From the NCBI GenBank assembly GCA_035578175.1, contig JAQMRL010000004.1:76051901-76115900 (forward strand): a DNA stretch of 64,000 nucleotides. The letters are read 5' to 3'. Below, one piece after another: positions 53,729 through 64,000 of this stretch (its first letter is position 1; every line of letters starts with the position of its first letter). This stretch comes from Catonia carolina. Its lineage: Eukaryota; Arthropoda; Insecta; Hemiptera; Achilidae. The translations under genes were made by a program, and so were the position numbers. The notes under the pieces are model-generated. The model was given only the letters and a program-made list of their open reading frames with translations. It had not been told where the DNA came from and made no database searches.

Positions 53729-54369
53729 AATAATACTAATATTAGTTTTTATTCAATACAACTAAATTAATATTCTATAATCTTATTATTTTGTTCCAGG
53801 TCGTTCTGAGGATAGTCGGTTCAAAGCGTTAATAATGACTCCCGAAAAACAGACAATAATTTATAACTATAATTAACGTTAATTAATTAAAGTTTAATTA
53901 TTAATTAAAGTAATTAATATCAGTAAGCGTTTAATTAGAATTTAAATTCGTGTTAATTGATCTGTATATATTCGTGAAAAGTTAATCCGTAATATTTTAA
54001 TTACATATTAATTAATTAATTAATTAGAAATTTTATTACTGTAATATTGTGTGTGAATAATTCTTTTTAAAATTATAAAAAGTGATGTTCAATATTAACT
54101 TATTATGTAAATTTGTCGTTATAAAAGTTTCGAAGTTACTTTAGTATATCAGAAAAAGAAGAAGAAAACAACATAGAAAGGAAGTTTAAAGGCAGCAAAA
54201 AGAGGTAAGTTTTTTCCACATTATTTTAATAAATATTTGTATTTTGTGTTATAAAAATTTGTTCCATAATCATAAATACAGTAATCTCTTGGTATCCGCG
54301 GTTTTAGCATCCTTGGGTTTCGGTTATCCGCGGAGTTTGTCCATGGGCCTAAAACCTTAAAATACGTAC
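53729..54369. other. No gene recognised
   Basis: (TTAAT)n-rich at 53870-54020. AAAAAGAGGTAAGTTTTTTC at 54196 resembles a splice donor. TACAGTAATCTCTTGGTATC at 54278 resembles a pogo/Tigger-type end; no partner end seen. Confidence 0.35.
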
Positions 54370-54447
54370 GTATAATGTTAAATTATATTGTAAATTATTT
54401 GCATTGGCAAGAGAAAGTTGTGTGAGTGTTTCACACCAGATTTTTCT
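54370..54447 (+). mobile_element. HINE 3' fragment
   Basis: TAATGTTAAATTATATTG, TTGCATTGGCAAGAGAAAGT, perfect hairpin, CAGA. Confidence 0.75.
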
Positions 54448-54454
54448 GTTAAAT

Positions 54455-55005
54455 AAGACAACAAGTTGTTTTAATAAGCATTCTTACCACTAAACATTAT
54501 GTGATTCCCATTTCAATAAATGTTCCTTGGTAAGTATACTTACCAGGGCTTAACATAAAAAAAAGAAATATCTTACTGTTCTGACACTAGAAATACATTA
54601 TTCAAATCCCTATAAAACAAAATTTATCATTTTACAACATGCATATTTTTCTCCGTAGTACTGCCCTGTTCTTTAGGTCATCAGCCGAAAGGCTGGTTTG
54701 AACAGGGGTTTTACTAAGTAAAACGAGGAGTGAAGTGGTTTACCAAATGCCCTTCTCACTGAGTGGAAAAGTACACTTATCAGGATACCGGGCCCTCTGA
54801 AAAGCACTTATTTTCCACTCTGCAAATTACACTTTCACTTCATTCACCACATGGTCTGGCTGTATATTGAAATTCATTACTTTCAGTGGAGATAAATCTG
54901 ATTAGTGTCTTTTACACCTCTACCTCTTCTGTTCTTAAATGATTCAGTCATTTAATTGGCTGACCATGTGATAAGAAACAAAACTATTTATTTTAACTCT
55001 GAAAC
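54455..55005 (-). mobile_element. TTAA-type MITE fragment joined to SINE1 (as at 15313-16290)
   Basis: Left part 54455-54665 aligns with 15640-15845 (both hold GGTAAGTATACTTACC and AAATATCTTACTGTTCTG). A minus-strand SINE1 then begins at the same base, GTACTGCCCTGTT-CTTTAGG. The far side of the composite is missing. Confidence 0.8.
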
Positions 55006-55133
55006 TGTATTTAGAAAACCGGCAAGCTTAATTTCCGTCCGCTTTACACACATCAGGGATTAAAAACAAAATCATAATTTAGTTTCCTACGTGCTGGATT
55101 AAAAAAATAATGAGTTAAAAAATAAGCATTTAA

Positions 55134-55480
55134 CCCACCGGGTTGGTCTAGGGGTAAAGTCGTCACCAAAATCAGCCGTTGAACAGCTGATTTTCGGAGA
55201 CGAAGGTTCCTGGTTCAAATCCTAGTAAAGGTTACTTTTATACGGTTAGTTAAAAGTTACTTTTATACGGATTTGAATACTAGACAGTGGTTACCGGTGT
55301 TCTTTGATGGTTGGGGTTCAATTAACCATACTCACTCAGGAATGGTCGACCTGAGTCTGTACAAAACTACACCTCATTTACACTTCATACACATCATCCT
55401 CATCTCATTGGGTCATGGGGTTGCTTATTGTTCTGAATTGGAACAGATTTCAACGTACACAAATTAGGAATTACAAAAAA
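55134..55480 (+). mobile_element. SINE4 copy, full length
   Basis: CACCGGGTTGGTCTAGGGGTAA, B box GGTTCAAATCC, body with a 19-bp internal duplication of AAAGTTACTTTTATACGG, tail AATTAGGAATTACAAAAA. Confidence 0.85.
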
Positions 55481-55784
55481 AAAACATTTAACAACGTTAT
55501 TTTACGTTTTATGTCATAACATACACACATTAGGGGTTTAATAAACCATTTAACGTTTTAAAAATACAGGTATGTAAAATAATTAACGATCTGAAAAATT
55601 GGGAAATGTTTGCTTGCCAGTGGGTTAAATAAAATGTAATATCTCAACAAAAACTCAATTTTGGGGATGAAATTAATTTTATCATACCGAGGAAAATCTT
55701 AAGTAGTAATACGAAAGCAACAAATTAATAATTAAAAATCAAAATTTTTACCTTATACCATACAAAATGTTCTATTAAGATTTA
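55481..55784. other. No feature recognised
   Basis: AT-rich spacer between two SINE4 copies. Confidence 0.3.
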
Positions 55785-56045
55785 AACCCACCGGGTTGGT
55801 CTAGAGGTAAAGTCGTCGCCAAAATCAGCAGTTTAACAGCTGATTTTCGGAGACGAAGGTTCCTGGTTCAAATCCTAGTAAAGGTAGTTACTTTTATACG
55901 GATTTGAATGCTAGACAGTGGTTACCGGTGTACTTTGATAGTTGGGGTTCAATTAACCATACTCTCTCAGGGATGGTCGGCCTGGGTCTGTAAAAGACTA
56001 CACCTCATTTACACGTTATACACATCATCCTCATCTCATGGGGTC
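55785..56045 (+). mobile_element. SINE4 copy, 3' truncated
   Basis: CACCGGGTTGGTCTAGAGGT to CATCCTCATCTCATGGGGTC; the terminal ~45 bp are lost. Confidence 0.85.
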
Positions 56046-56259
56046 GAGATTGGAAAATAAAATTTTAGTTATCTAATTTGAGCCTAATTGGTCTGCTAGT
56101 TTTTAGTAAACATAACAAAAACAAACTAATAAAAGCCGGAATTTTTCAAAAATTTATTTTTTCGGTCTCAGAGGGTCATGATACGTGAAAATTAGAAAAG
56201 TAGAAAACCAGGTATAGAAAATCTTTCATTATCATAATGTTTTCTAATTTTGTATTTGT

Positions 56260-56319
56260 GTGAAAGGGTGAAGTGGAAGATTGTGGTAGAGAGACGGATG
56301 TAGTGAGGGGAGAGAGAGT

Positions 56320-56356
<37 letters not shown>

Positions 56357-56700
56357 AGAGAGACAAAAGAGAGAGAGAGGGAAGAGAGATAGATGGGTAT
56401 AGAGAGAGGATAGAAAGTGATAGAGAGAGAGAGGGAGAGAGATAGATGGGTATAGAGAGAGGATAGAAAGTGATAGAGAGAGAGAGAGAGAGGGAGAGAG
56501 AGATAGATGGGTATAGAGAGAGGATAGAAAGTGAGAGAGAGAGAAGAAAGAGAAAGGGAGAGAGATAGATGGGTATAGGGAGAGAATAGAGTGATAGAGA
56601 GAGAGAGCGAGAGAGAAAGAGAGAGAGAGTGAGGAAGAGAGGGAAAGAGAGAAATGGATGTAGAGAGAGGATAGAGAGTGATAAAGAGAGGATGAGAGAG
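56260..56700 (+). repeat. GA-rich low-complexity tract with ~65-bp repeats
   Basis: Almost pure purine on the plus strand for 440 bp. Units of the form AGAGATAGATGGGTATAGAG - AGGATAGAAAGTGATAGAGA recur about four times within (GA)n. The long minus-strand open frame (Ser/Leu only) is a by-product. Confidence 0.9.
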
Positions 56701-58322
56701 TCAAGTAAAATATTTTTGAATCAAAATATCATCTATGAATATAATAAAACAAAATAATTTTTTGCCAATATCTTCTCAAGAGATTCGTTAGCGTACTCTT
56801 ACAAATTGCAAAAAAAATTAATGGTGGTAGAAAAAAACGGCTTTACGAAGCAACAACGTTTTGACGGAAAGGTTATTTATTAAAGTGCGAAAATGGAAAA
56901 AGAGAGCCAAGGCTTATGAAACGTTTTTTCACTACTGACACTCTTGAATCCTTTACAGTGAGCCTGAAATTTCAGTAACTCATTAAAAAAATGGATGCAA
57001 ATCAATTTACGTAGGCTTTTTACACTACAATGATGAGCTTCAAAGCTTTTAAAGTCTCGTAATTCAGCTTTATTTCTTTCTTCATATTTACAACATGTCA
57101 TCAATATTGACAATTACCTATAAAAGAATACTTGGTTAGTGTGGCAGTTCGCACTTACTTTTTCACCAATCTTCAAGCATTCTATAAGTATTGTGACAAT
57201 ATTGTGACAATTCTATAAGTGTTTGTTCCAGAATTCTCTAGCAGGACTGTGTTTTATAAGTGTGTTTTAGAATCGGGTTATTTTTGAAGGAATGGTTAGT
57301 AATAACGGGTGCTTCAAAAAGGACGCACTTCGAAGTTTAAGGATTAATATTTTCTGCATAGGGAATATTTTTTTCCCCCAAATAACAGTTGGCACTACCG
57401 TACTCATTGTTGACCCATTGTGTATTACTGACATGTACTAGTGCTATCCCAGTATTCATTTGTGTCTGTAGTGTCTGAAGATTATTAATTGTAATTTTTT
57501 GCGTGTTGTGCCTAAACAATAGTTTGTTAATTATTTATTTTATCCAGATCCCGGAAAGGACTTTAGCAATAATTTTTACAAAAATAAATGCACTAATTCT
57601 TGTTAATTATCGAAAAATCTGTATGACTTGCATTGTATGACATTTACTTTATCTGTATGACATATCTGTATGACATTTACTTTTCTCGATGATATAACTT
57701 AAGTTTCATGCAGTGATTCAGAAACTTTGTTTCTAAGTACAGGCACCTATTCGTATATCAGAGAAAACTCTTTGTGGTTTTTTTTAAAACATAAGTTAAA
57801 TCTTTTAAAAACATAAATTCCTTGAAAAAGTTTAAGTTTCTTTTGAATATAAAGTTGACTTTAGTAGTAAAGTTTGTAAAAGTTTAAAAAAAAGTTCTTT
57901 ATTTTAGTCAACGTAGTTTATAGGGGTTTTCGTAGTAATATTGTATTCCAGAATTGGCCTAAATTTATATTTTTAAACAAAAAGTACTATTGTAACTTTT
58001 GTGAATATAACTTGTTTTTTTTATTTGATATCAACGTTAAGGAGTTTTTTTTTTTTGGTAAGGAAGGCTGTAGATATTTCAAATTTTTCCTTAATCTTAT
58101 AAAAGCTTCAAGCAATAGTAGTATATTTTATTCATTTTATGAATAATTTTGAAGTTGTATCTTCACCAACTACAATTGTATATGTCTGGTCAACCCTATT
58201 GAACGATTTAACTTGTAATGGAGCAATTTTATTTAATTTATTTGTTTTATTTAATTAAATATAATACAATTATTGCTATACTAACCTATTTACAATATTT
58301 TTAACTAAATATAGGCGTACTT
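56701..58322. other. 1.6 kb without recognised genes or repeats
   Basis: The longest stretch with no family recognised. AT-rich; ATTGTGACAATATTGTGACA (57190) and CTGTATGACAT repeats near 57650 are the only structure seen. Confidence 0.4.
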
Positions 58323-58722
58323 CTGCCCATAACAGACAGGTGGAGTGTCAAATATTTACACTCAATCTGTTCATTGCAGGGCTAAAATAAATAGTTCTGT
58401 TTCTTATCACATGGTCAGCCAATTAAATGACTGAATCATTTAAGAACAGAAGAGGTAGAGGTGTAAAAGACACTAATCAGAGTTATCTCCTCTGGAAGTA
58501 ATGAATTTCATTATACAGCCATACCCTGTGGTGAATGAAATGAAGGTATCATTTGCAGAGTGGAAAATTGTGCTTTTCAGAGGGCCCGGCATGCTGATAT
58601 GTGTAATTTTCCACTCAGTGAGGAAGGCAATGGTAAACCATCTCACTCCTCGTTTTACTTAGTAAAACCTCTACAGGTTCAAACCAGCCTTTTGGCTGAT
58701 GACCTAAACAACAACAACAACA
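58323..58722 (+). mobile_element. SINE1 copy q, with (AAC)n tail
   Basis: CTGCCCATAACAGACAGGTG to CAGCC-TTTT-GGCTG, ATGACCTAAACAACAACAACAACAACA. It has the longest tail repeat of any copy. AGGCGTACTT on the left and AGGCCTACTT on the right form a 10-bp target duplication with one mismatch. Confidence 0.9.
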
Positions 58723-59574
58723 ACAGGCCTACTTATACGCAAAAACTCTTCTTCACGAAGAGTTCTGTCCGCGTATAGTAGTAAACAAAAAAATTATTTA
58801 GACTAATTTATATATATTACTATAAAAAATACTATTATAAAATCTAATAAGTGTACAAGAAATACATTAAACATCTTTTGTTAAAAGCATTAAAATAAAT
58901 GATAAATACCATTAAATTTATATAAAAAAAAAATAATAAAATTTTTAAACATTACCTTAGATTTTGTAAAATTGTAATAATAGAGAAAAAAACTTCTTTT
59001 TTCAATAACTAAAACTACTTTATAATAATTTTAGGGAATACATGTGGATATTTTTACTTATGAGAATTAATTCAATTAATGAGCACAGAAACAAACAAAA
59101 AAACTACTGCAATGAAGAAAGCAAAAAATAATCAGAGAACAGTTGTTATTTTAAAACTAGGAAAAGTTTCTCAAGTTCTTGCTCGTATATCGATAGGATA
59201 TGATATTTAAATTTATGTTTCATAACATGTTATGTTTTAATTTGGTATCTATACAGGAGCGTCGATTATTCGAATGTCAGTCATCCGAGCTACCATTGAT
59301 AGAAAAAAATACATATTTACTATCAAAATACGGACATACAATTCAACGAAAAATTTATACCTAAGTAGTTTCCATGTTCAAATTAGAAACAGCGGAAACG
59401 GTTTAAGCTAACTTTAAGAGATTTTAAAATAATACTGTATAGTAATGTACAAGTCCGTTAAAAAATATTTCATAAAGGGTTTTATTGTGCTTTATTTTGT
59501 TAATTTATACAGTTTTGAAATTTGGTATTTTCCCGTTTGTTTTTATAATCTTTAGAAACAGCTAAAAACTGTTT
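58723..59574. other. No gene recognised
   Basis: AT-rich. CAGGAGCGTCGATTATTCGA at 59254 resembles a Tigger-type end without a visible partner. Confidence 0.35.
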
Positions 59575-59649
59575 TTTTTGGGTTCAGGGGATCAGAAAAC
59601 GTGTAGATCCGATAAAAACTCGATTTCAAAAAATCGACATGAAAACAAT
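59575..59649 (-). mobile_element. HINE 5' fragment
   Basis: GGGTTCAGGGGATCAGAAAA to ATCGACATGAAAACAAT; its continuation is displaced by the SINE2. Confidence 0.65.
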
Positions 59650-59837
59650 TTTTTTTTTTTTTTTTTTTTGTTTTGTTTAACGTCCGACTGTTCTGCAATT
59701 ACTGCTAATGCAGACTGTGAAGGATGAAATGATTTTTTTGTAACGTATGAAAATATGCCGTGCCTGAATGGGATTCGAACCCAAGACCGCATGATGAGAG
59801 GCGAGCACGTTACCAACTGCGCCAATGCGCAGTTGGT
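59650..59837 (-). mobile_element. SINE2 with 13-bp snap-back head
   Basis: Minus-strand SINE2 with a long A tail (T run at 59650-59668), B box GGTTCGAATCC and A box. AAACAAT at 59643-59649 and 59838-59844 flanks it. The head forms TTACCAACTGCGC (59810-59822) - CAAT - GCGCAGTTGGTAA (59827-59839). Confidence 0.8.
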
Positions 59838-59945
59838 AAACAATACTGTTACAGATCGAAGAAACGGATGGTTCGCGAAGGTTCTAGTACTCATTCATAA
59901 AAATAGTAAAGAGGATAATAGAGTGTGAAATAATAGTAACAATAA

Positions 59946-60491
59946 GTGGCAATTGAAAGAGAGAGAGCCCGCATAGAGAGAGCCCGGGCCGCATTTGTGA
60001 AAATGAAGAGGATGCTGTGCAACCACAATCTGAGTCTGGACTTGAGAATTCGTGTGCTGAGGTGTTACATCTTTCCGGTGCTGTACTATGGTGCAGAGGC
60101 CTGGACTACCAATAGGCAATGTGAACGAAGACTTGAGGCCTTTGAGATGTGGGTTTACAGAAGGATGCACAAAATATCTTGGACAGAGAGAGTCACAAAT
60201 ATGAAAGTCCTAAGGAGGATGCAGAAGGGAATGGAAGTGATGATCGAAATCAAGAAGAGAAAGCTGGTGTACCTCGGCCATGTCTTGAGAGGTCCAAAAT
60301 ATGAAATCCTTCATCTTGTCATCCAGGGAAAGATTATGGGCAAACGATCGGTTGGAAGAAGAAGAACCTCCTGGCTACGGAACCTGCGAAAGTGGTTTAA
60401 TTTGTCATCCATCGACCTATTTAGAGCTACAGTTTCCAAGGTCAGGATTGCCATGATGCTAGCACACCTTCGTAATGGAGATGCTACATGA
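59946..60491 (+). pseudogene. LINE-D: C-terminal part of a LINE polymerase, 5' truncated
   Basis: An uninterrupted frame of about 181 codons: RARAAFVKMKRMLCNHNLSL (thumb region), CYIFPVLYYGAEAWTTNR, FEMWVYRRMHKISWTERV, KRKLVYLGHVLRG, GKIMGKRSVGRRRTSWLRNL, and an end at HLRNGDAT-stop. A (GAA)n tail follows. The reverse-transcriptase core lies upstream of the truncation. It belongs to the same type as LINE-E at 63687, a different family from LINE-A to C. Its freedom from stops suggests a fairly young copy. Confidence 0.85.
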
Positions 60492-60529
60492 AGAAGAAGA
60501 AAAATAATGAAAATAGGACTGCGCGCTAT

Positions 60530-61167
60530 TGTGTAGGATAGAAGGTCGGGTATTGTTTGTTGTACAACTGTTTAGGAAAGGGACCCGTAACGACTTTTAT
60601 CCTATTTACAAAAGACCTATTATTGTTGACTTGTTTACAATGGATTTTTCTAGCACTCATTTATAAAGGGTTTTTTTGTACCTTACTATTTGTTCGGTGT
60701 TTTTCGGGAAAGTTCTTTTGACTCCCTATAAAAGAGACCCCCGAGTGCGGTCAGCAGTCAGTATTCATTTGATCTTCGACGAGCGATTATCGGGGTGTTA
60801 TACAGGTTAACGATTCCGAGCATTGTGTTGGTCAACGATTGTTATACTGTCTTTATTCGTGTGTGTATTGTGAAAAGTTAATGTGATCTGTATTAAATTC
60901 AGATTTTGTGTATTCAGTGTCATTTTGTATGTGTAGTCTATAAAATTGGTTGTAAGTAGTGCTAAATATTTAAGTTATTAAGTTATTTATTGTTTATTAT
61001 ATATTTTAAGTAGATTAACAAGTTATTTATTGTATTACTTTATTATAATTAGTTAATTATTTATTTTGTAATCTTTTAGTGTAATAAATATTTGTAATTG
61101 TAAACTTTAGTGTATTAATTATTTAATTACCTAGATCCCGAAACGGACCTAAGCGATAAGTGTCACA
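60530..61167 (+). mobile_element. Solo LTR, family L1, copy 2
   Basis: TGTGTAGGATAGAAGGTCGG to AAGTGTCACA, 638 bp, paralogous to 16346-16951. A/T-rich R-U5-like region with several AATAAA-type sites (e.g. GTAATAAATA at 61081). No gag/pol follows; instead a HINE scrap abuts it. Confidence 0.8.
60727..60762 (+). promoter_or_regulatory. LTR core promoter: TATA box and arthropod initiator
   Basis: TATAAAAG at 60727-60734 lies 31 bp before TCAGT at 60758-60762, the arthropod initiator consensus, placing transcription start near 60760. The minus-strand copy at 16346-16951 keeps a TATA (TATATAAAGG) and GTCAG at the same spacing. Confidence 0.6.
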
Positions 61168-61215
61168 ATACTTCCCTTCCGATATATTCATATAGGCAAG
61201 AGAAATTAAAAATTA
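61168..61215 (-). mobile_element. HINE 5'-end scrap
   Basis: ATACTTCCCTTCCGATATAT and TCATATAGGCAAGAGAAA are the first ~50 bp of HINE in reverse. Confidence 0.65.
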
Positions 61216-62106
61216 TGCTTAATATAGTATTTTGAATTGAATAACGACATCGGTGCTTAAAAAGTTGTAGAAACATCTGATGGTAGTTGTAATTCCACAG
61301 TTTCTATGCATATAAAAAATAAAAACTTTTATAAACTTGTTAAAAAAATTAAAATTAAATTTAGTTATGTTAATTTATTCAACATAATTAAAATTCAGTT
61401 TTTACAACTTGTAACTAAATCAGTGTATGCTCTAAAAAGTTTTCATATTAAAAAAAAACACTCTCACACGCACACCCACACACACACACACATAGTAGAT
61501 GTAAAGTTGAATTCTGTGAATAGTAGATGAGTTTTGAATAGGAGTTGTGAAGGGATGGACAAGTTGTCGGAGTTTTCAGATGGAAGGAACATTTGTGGTA
61601 TAATTTTGGTAAATGTGTTCCAGTGTGAGGATGGGGAACAACGACCGGGTGTGAGAATGTGACATGGATTTTGTGTGTGTGTGTGTTTGTTTGTATGTAA
61701 CGACAGTTGTGTAATTCCCTACTCTCCTTCTATATCAGAGTTTTCACTTCGCTCTTTATTTTTGCGTTGTCCACACCGCTTCGGGGTATGAGACTATAGT
61801 ATTTTGAGCTCTGTCGGTATAGTGTAAAAGGGTTATAAGCTTCGGGGAATTTTTTTTCTTGCACAACCTATCCAAACCGCTAACAGGAAATTAATTTTTA
61901 GACTCGACCGTTAGGTTAGGTTAGAGTTACCTAACCTAACCTAATCTAATCTAATCCGATGTAGAGTTTTCTTTCATCGTAACCTATTTAAAATTAAATT
62001 GATTTTTTGCTAGCACTATACTTTTCCACTTGAATGTAACAACAAACTATTTAATTTAGTTTAGTTTTAAGAAGTTATTACTTTCATTTGATCTACTTGT
62101 ATGAAA
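61216..62106. other. No gene recognised
   Basis: AT-rich; (CA)n at 61464-61492. The inverted telomere-like motif at 61911-61950 is listed separately. Confidence 0.35.
61911..61950. repeat. Inverted TTAGG / CCTAA motif
   Basis: TTAGGTTAGGTTAG (61911-61924) faces CCTAACCTAACCTAA (61930-61944), followed by decayed TCTAA repeats. TTAGG is the ancestral insect telomere unit. Only about three units per arm. Confidence 0.6.
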
Positions 62107-62940
62107 TACTGTATAGTGAAGGAAAGTATTGTTTTCATGTCAATTTTTCAAAATCGGGTTTTAACTGGAAATAAACTTTTACAAGTCCCATGAACCAAAA
62201 AAAATCAAACTTTTACCGTTTGGTCTGTTTGTGTGCGTGGGCATATATTTTTTTATTGTAGATTTACTGCAACTAGTTACTTCAAACTAACGAACAGTTT
62301 GTCTTTAGCAATATTATCCCCCCTCATGTATATAATTATGCAGTCACCTGCTGGTGCTAGCACTTATTTTCTAATATCAAATGTGTGTGTATTCCACCGG
62401 GTTGGTCTAGAGGTAAAGTCTTCGCCGCGAGTCAGCTGTTCAACAGCTGATTTCCGGAGACAAAGGTTCGTGGTTCAAATCCTAGTAAAGGTAGACACGG
62501 ATTTGAATACTAGACAGTGGTTGCCTGTGTACTTTGATGGTCGGGGTTTAATTGACCATACTCTCTCAGGAATGGTCGGCCTGGGCCTGTAAAAGACTAC
62601 ACCTCATTTACACATCATACATATCATCCTCATCTCGTTGGGTCATGGGGTTGCTTATTGTTCTAAATTGAATAGATTGCAATGTACACAAATCAGGAAT
62701 AACAAAAAAAGTGTGTGTGTGTGTGTGTGTGTGTGCGTGTGTACATGTGAACAAAATATCACATGAATAGAACATCGTACGAATTTGAAATTTGTAATTT
62801 AGGTTAGGTATCACAATAAGACTCGACACAACACATTTTTATTAAAATTGGTCAATTGGAAATAACAACATTTTTGAAATTTCCTCAAAAACGGCTCCTA
62901 CAATTTTTTTAAAAATCGTCTTATTTAAATCAACACAATT
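62107..62940 (+). mobile_element. HINE copy 14, old, split by SINE4
   Basis: GTGAAGGAAAGTATTGTTTT to GGTCTGTTTGTGTGCGTGG (about 62240), then after the insertion the (GT)n (62710), GAACATCGTACGAATTTGAA and CTCAAAAACGGCTCCTAC. The 3' half is lost. Confidence 0.65.
62392..62704 (+). mobile_element. SINE4 copy, full length
   Basis: CCACCGGGTTGGTCTAGAGG, B box variant GGTTCAAATCC, GTTGCCTGTGTACTTTGATG, tail CACAAATCAGGAATAACAAA. Near-complete. GTGTGTGT on both sides may be its target duplication. Confidence 0.85.
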
Positions 62941-63007
62941 CACGTTCACCTTACGATATCAAACTTGTTCATCTATGGTGGATAATATTTACATCCCCCA
63001 GGCGAGA

Positions 63008-63190
63008 GTGGTTCGATTTCTTGATTTGTCGTTGACAGAAGACTAACTTGGAAGCATCATCTGCGTACAAAATTAATAGGATTTAACTGCCGCCAGAAAT
63101 TAATTATCCCTTGGTTAAAGCTGAACCTCCGCTCCGAAATTGTTATTGAGAAAATCCTTGGGACCAATCTGGACTCATTTTGGACTAATT
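63008..63190 (+). pseudogene. Jockey-like LINE reverse-transcriptase scrap
   Basis: After a frameshift following VVRFLDLSLT, the plus strand reads LTWKHHLRTKLIGFNCRQKL, IIPWLKLNLRSEIVIEKILG, TNLDSFWTN-stop. 'LTWK-H' followed by an aromatic, Leu-rich 'LxxxNKLxIYKxxLxPxxxY'-type segment is the conserved thumb start in jockey/CR1-type polymerases. Only ~60 codons remain. Confidence 0.5.
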
Positions 63191-63686
63191 AAAAAAGACA
63201 GAGACAGGTTTTTTTTAAATGCATAAGAATGATTCTGGAAACGTTTAATTTTATATTATCTAAAGTAGAACTTGTTTTCAAAAACAATGGTACAACTTGT
63301 TTAAGCAACCAATATTACCGAAAGAAAGATTTGTGATTACTTTGAACTTTTAAACGTATTTTAAACTTTTTGATTACCGATATTCAATATTGTAAAGCAT
63401 TGTTTGGCCAGTAATAATCTTTTAAAGTTAGTTTTATTAACCTATGTTAAAAATTAATTAACAAGTTGTTACCTATTATTTATGAATACGCATTATACGA
63501 CGCCAAGTACATTTAGTAACCTGCTAGCAAGCAGCAGGCAGGTTTATTAAAAACAAACCAGTGAGCTGATATGCGCAGATGACCAGCGCGCAACTTCCTC
63601 CACCAGCGTTTACTGTGAGACGTCCGATTAAAATACAGGGTTATTCTAAATGATGGACCCAATTTTATGAACTTGTATCTATTTAA
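63191..63686. other. No gene recognised; possible MITE end
   Basis: ACAGGGTTATTCTAAATGAT at 63635 looks like a CAGGG-type element end, cut off by LINE-E. Confidence 0.35.
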
Positions 63687-64000
63687 GCGTGGACATTGAA
63701 AAAGGTCGATACCAAGAGGGTAGAGGCATTCGAAATGTGGATGTATCGTAGGATACTGAGAGTATCGTGGACAGAGAGAGTGACAAACGTGGAGGTTTTG
63801 AGAAGGATGCAAAAGGGGAAAGAATTGATATTAACGATTAAGAAGCGCAAATTGCAGTATTTGGGACATGTTGTGAGGGGAGATAAATACCAGTTGTTGC
63901 AACTTATTATCCAGGGAAAAATAATTGGCACAAGATCCATAGGCAGAAGAAGGAATTCATGGTTGAAGAACTTAAGGGAATGGTTCAATTGCAACAACTG
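63687..64000 (+). pseudogene. LINE-E: LINE polymerase C-terminal fragment, runs off the window
   Basis: Directly after an in-frame TAA the frame reads AWTLKKVDTKRVEAFEMWMY, RRILRVSWTERVTN, KKRKLQYLGHVVRG, QGKIIGTRSIGRRRNSWLKN and is still open at 64000. It aligns with LINE-D from its WTTNRQ segment onward. 5'-truncated. The real 3' end lies outside the window. Confidence 0.8.

Noticed and set aside
54180..54205. Splice-donor-like AAAAAGAGGTAAGTTTTTTC
   Set aside because: A single site without an associated open frame or acceptor; expected by chance in this length.
56192..56704. 170-codon minus-strand Ser/Leu-rich frame
   Set aside because: Product of a (GA)n tract; no real protein composition.

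Overview
This is a stretch of animal nuclear DNA, AT-rich and almost entirely made of transposable elements. I can support no intact host protein-coding gene, no rRNA and no free-standing tRNA gene. An arthropod, most likely an insect with a large repeat-rich genome, fits best. The reasons are mariner transposases, a TATA plus TCAGT-initiator LTR promoter, a short inverted TTAGG-type telomere motif, and many copies of TAGGCCTA. A hemipteran is possible but is only a guess.

Two families dominate. The first is a ~0.95 kb element (called HINE here) with about 20 full or partial copies on both strands. It has inverted subterminal motifs (ACTTTCTCTTGCC near the 5' end, GGCAAGAGAAAGT near the 3' end), a GT microsatellite, a 3' hairpin (GTGTGA-GTGT-TTCACAC) just before a CAGA end, and insertion into T runs without target duplication. 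This is the architecture of non-autonomous Helentrons. The second is a ~395 bp retroposon (SINE1), 17 copies, ending in the hairpin CAGCC-TTTC-GGCTG and an AAC-rich tail. It has 9-11 bp target duplications, and its 3' end resembles the 3' ends of LINEs in the same window. Four tRNA-headed SINE families (SINE2 to SINE5) are also present.

Layout. 1-9.6 kb: HINEs, a TTAA-flanked MITE holding two SINEs, SINE1 copies. 9.6-16.3 kb: a 35-bp-TIR MITE, LINE relics, a canonical Helitron inside a SINE1, a second TTAA MITE. 16.3-24.1 kb: solo LTR, HINE with nested SINE4, giant fold-back MITE, pogo/Tigger-like MITE. 24.9-29.4 kb: SINE1s, fold-back, deleted mariner, satellite, HINE split by a second solo LTR. 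30.4-34.8 kb: tandemly expanded SINE4, HINEs, nested DNA elements. 35.3-38.7 kb: rearranged mariner, a GC-rich island with a histone-type 3' stem-loop, Tigger-like MITE. 39.6-45.7 kb: HINE/SINE2/element X nest, SINE1 split by HINE, a near-intact mariner, SINE4 duplication, rearranged mariner. 46-56.7 kb: more SINEs and HINEs, and an element X carrying a 52-bp minisatellite. 56.7-64 kb: sparse DNA, LINE C-terminal fragments, solo LTR, SINE4, a jockey-like relic.

The features do not form a pathway. What the window offers is a layered record of who inserted into whom, with several empty sites readable by comparing copies. HINE, SINE1-5, R and X are local labels, not database names. All boundaries and alignments were made by eye.
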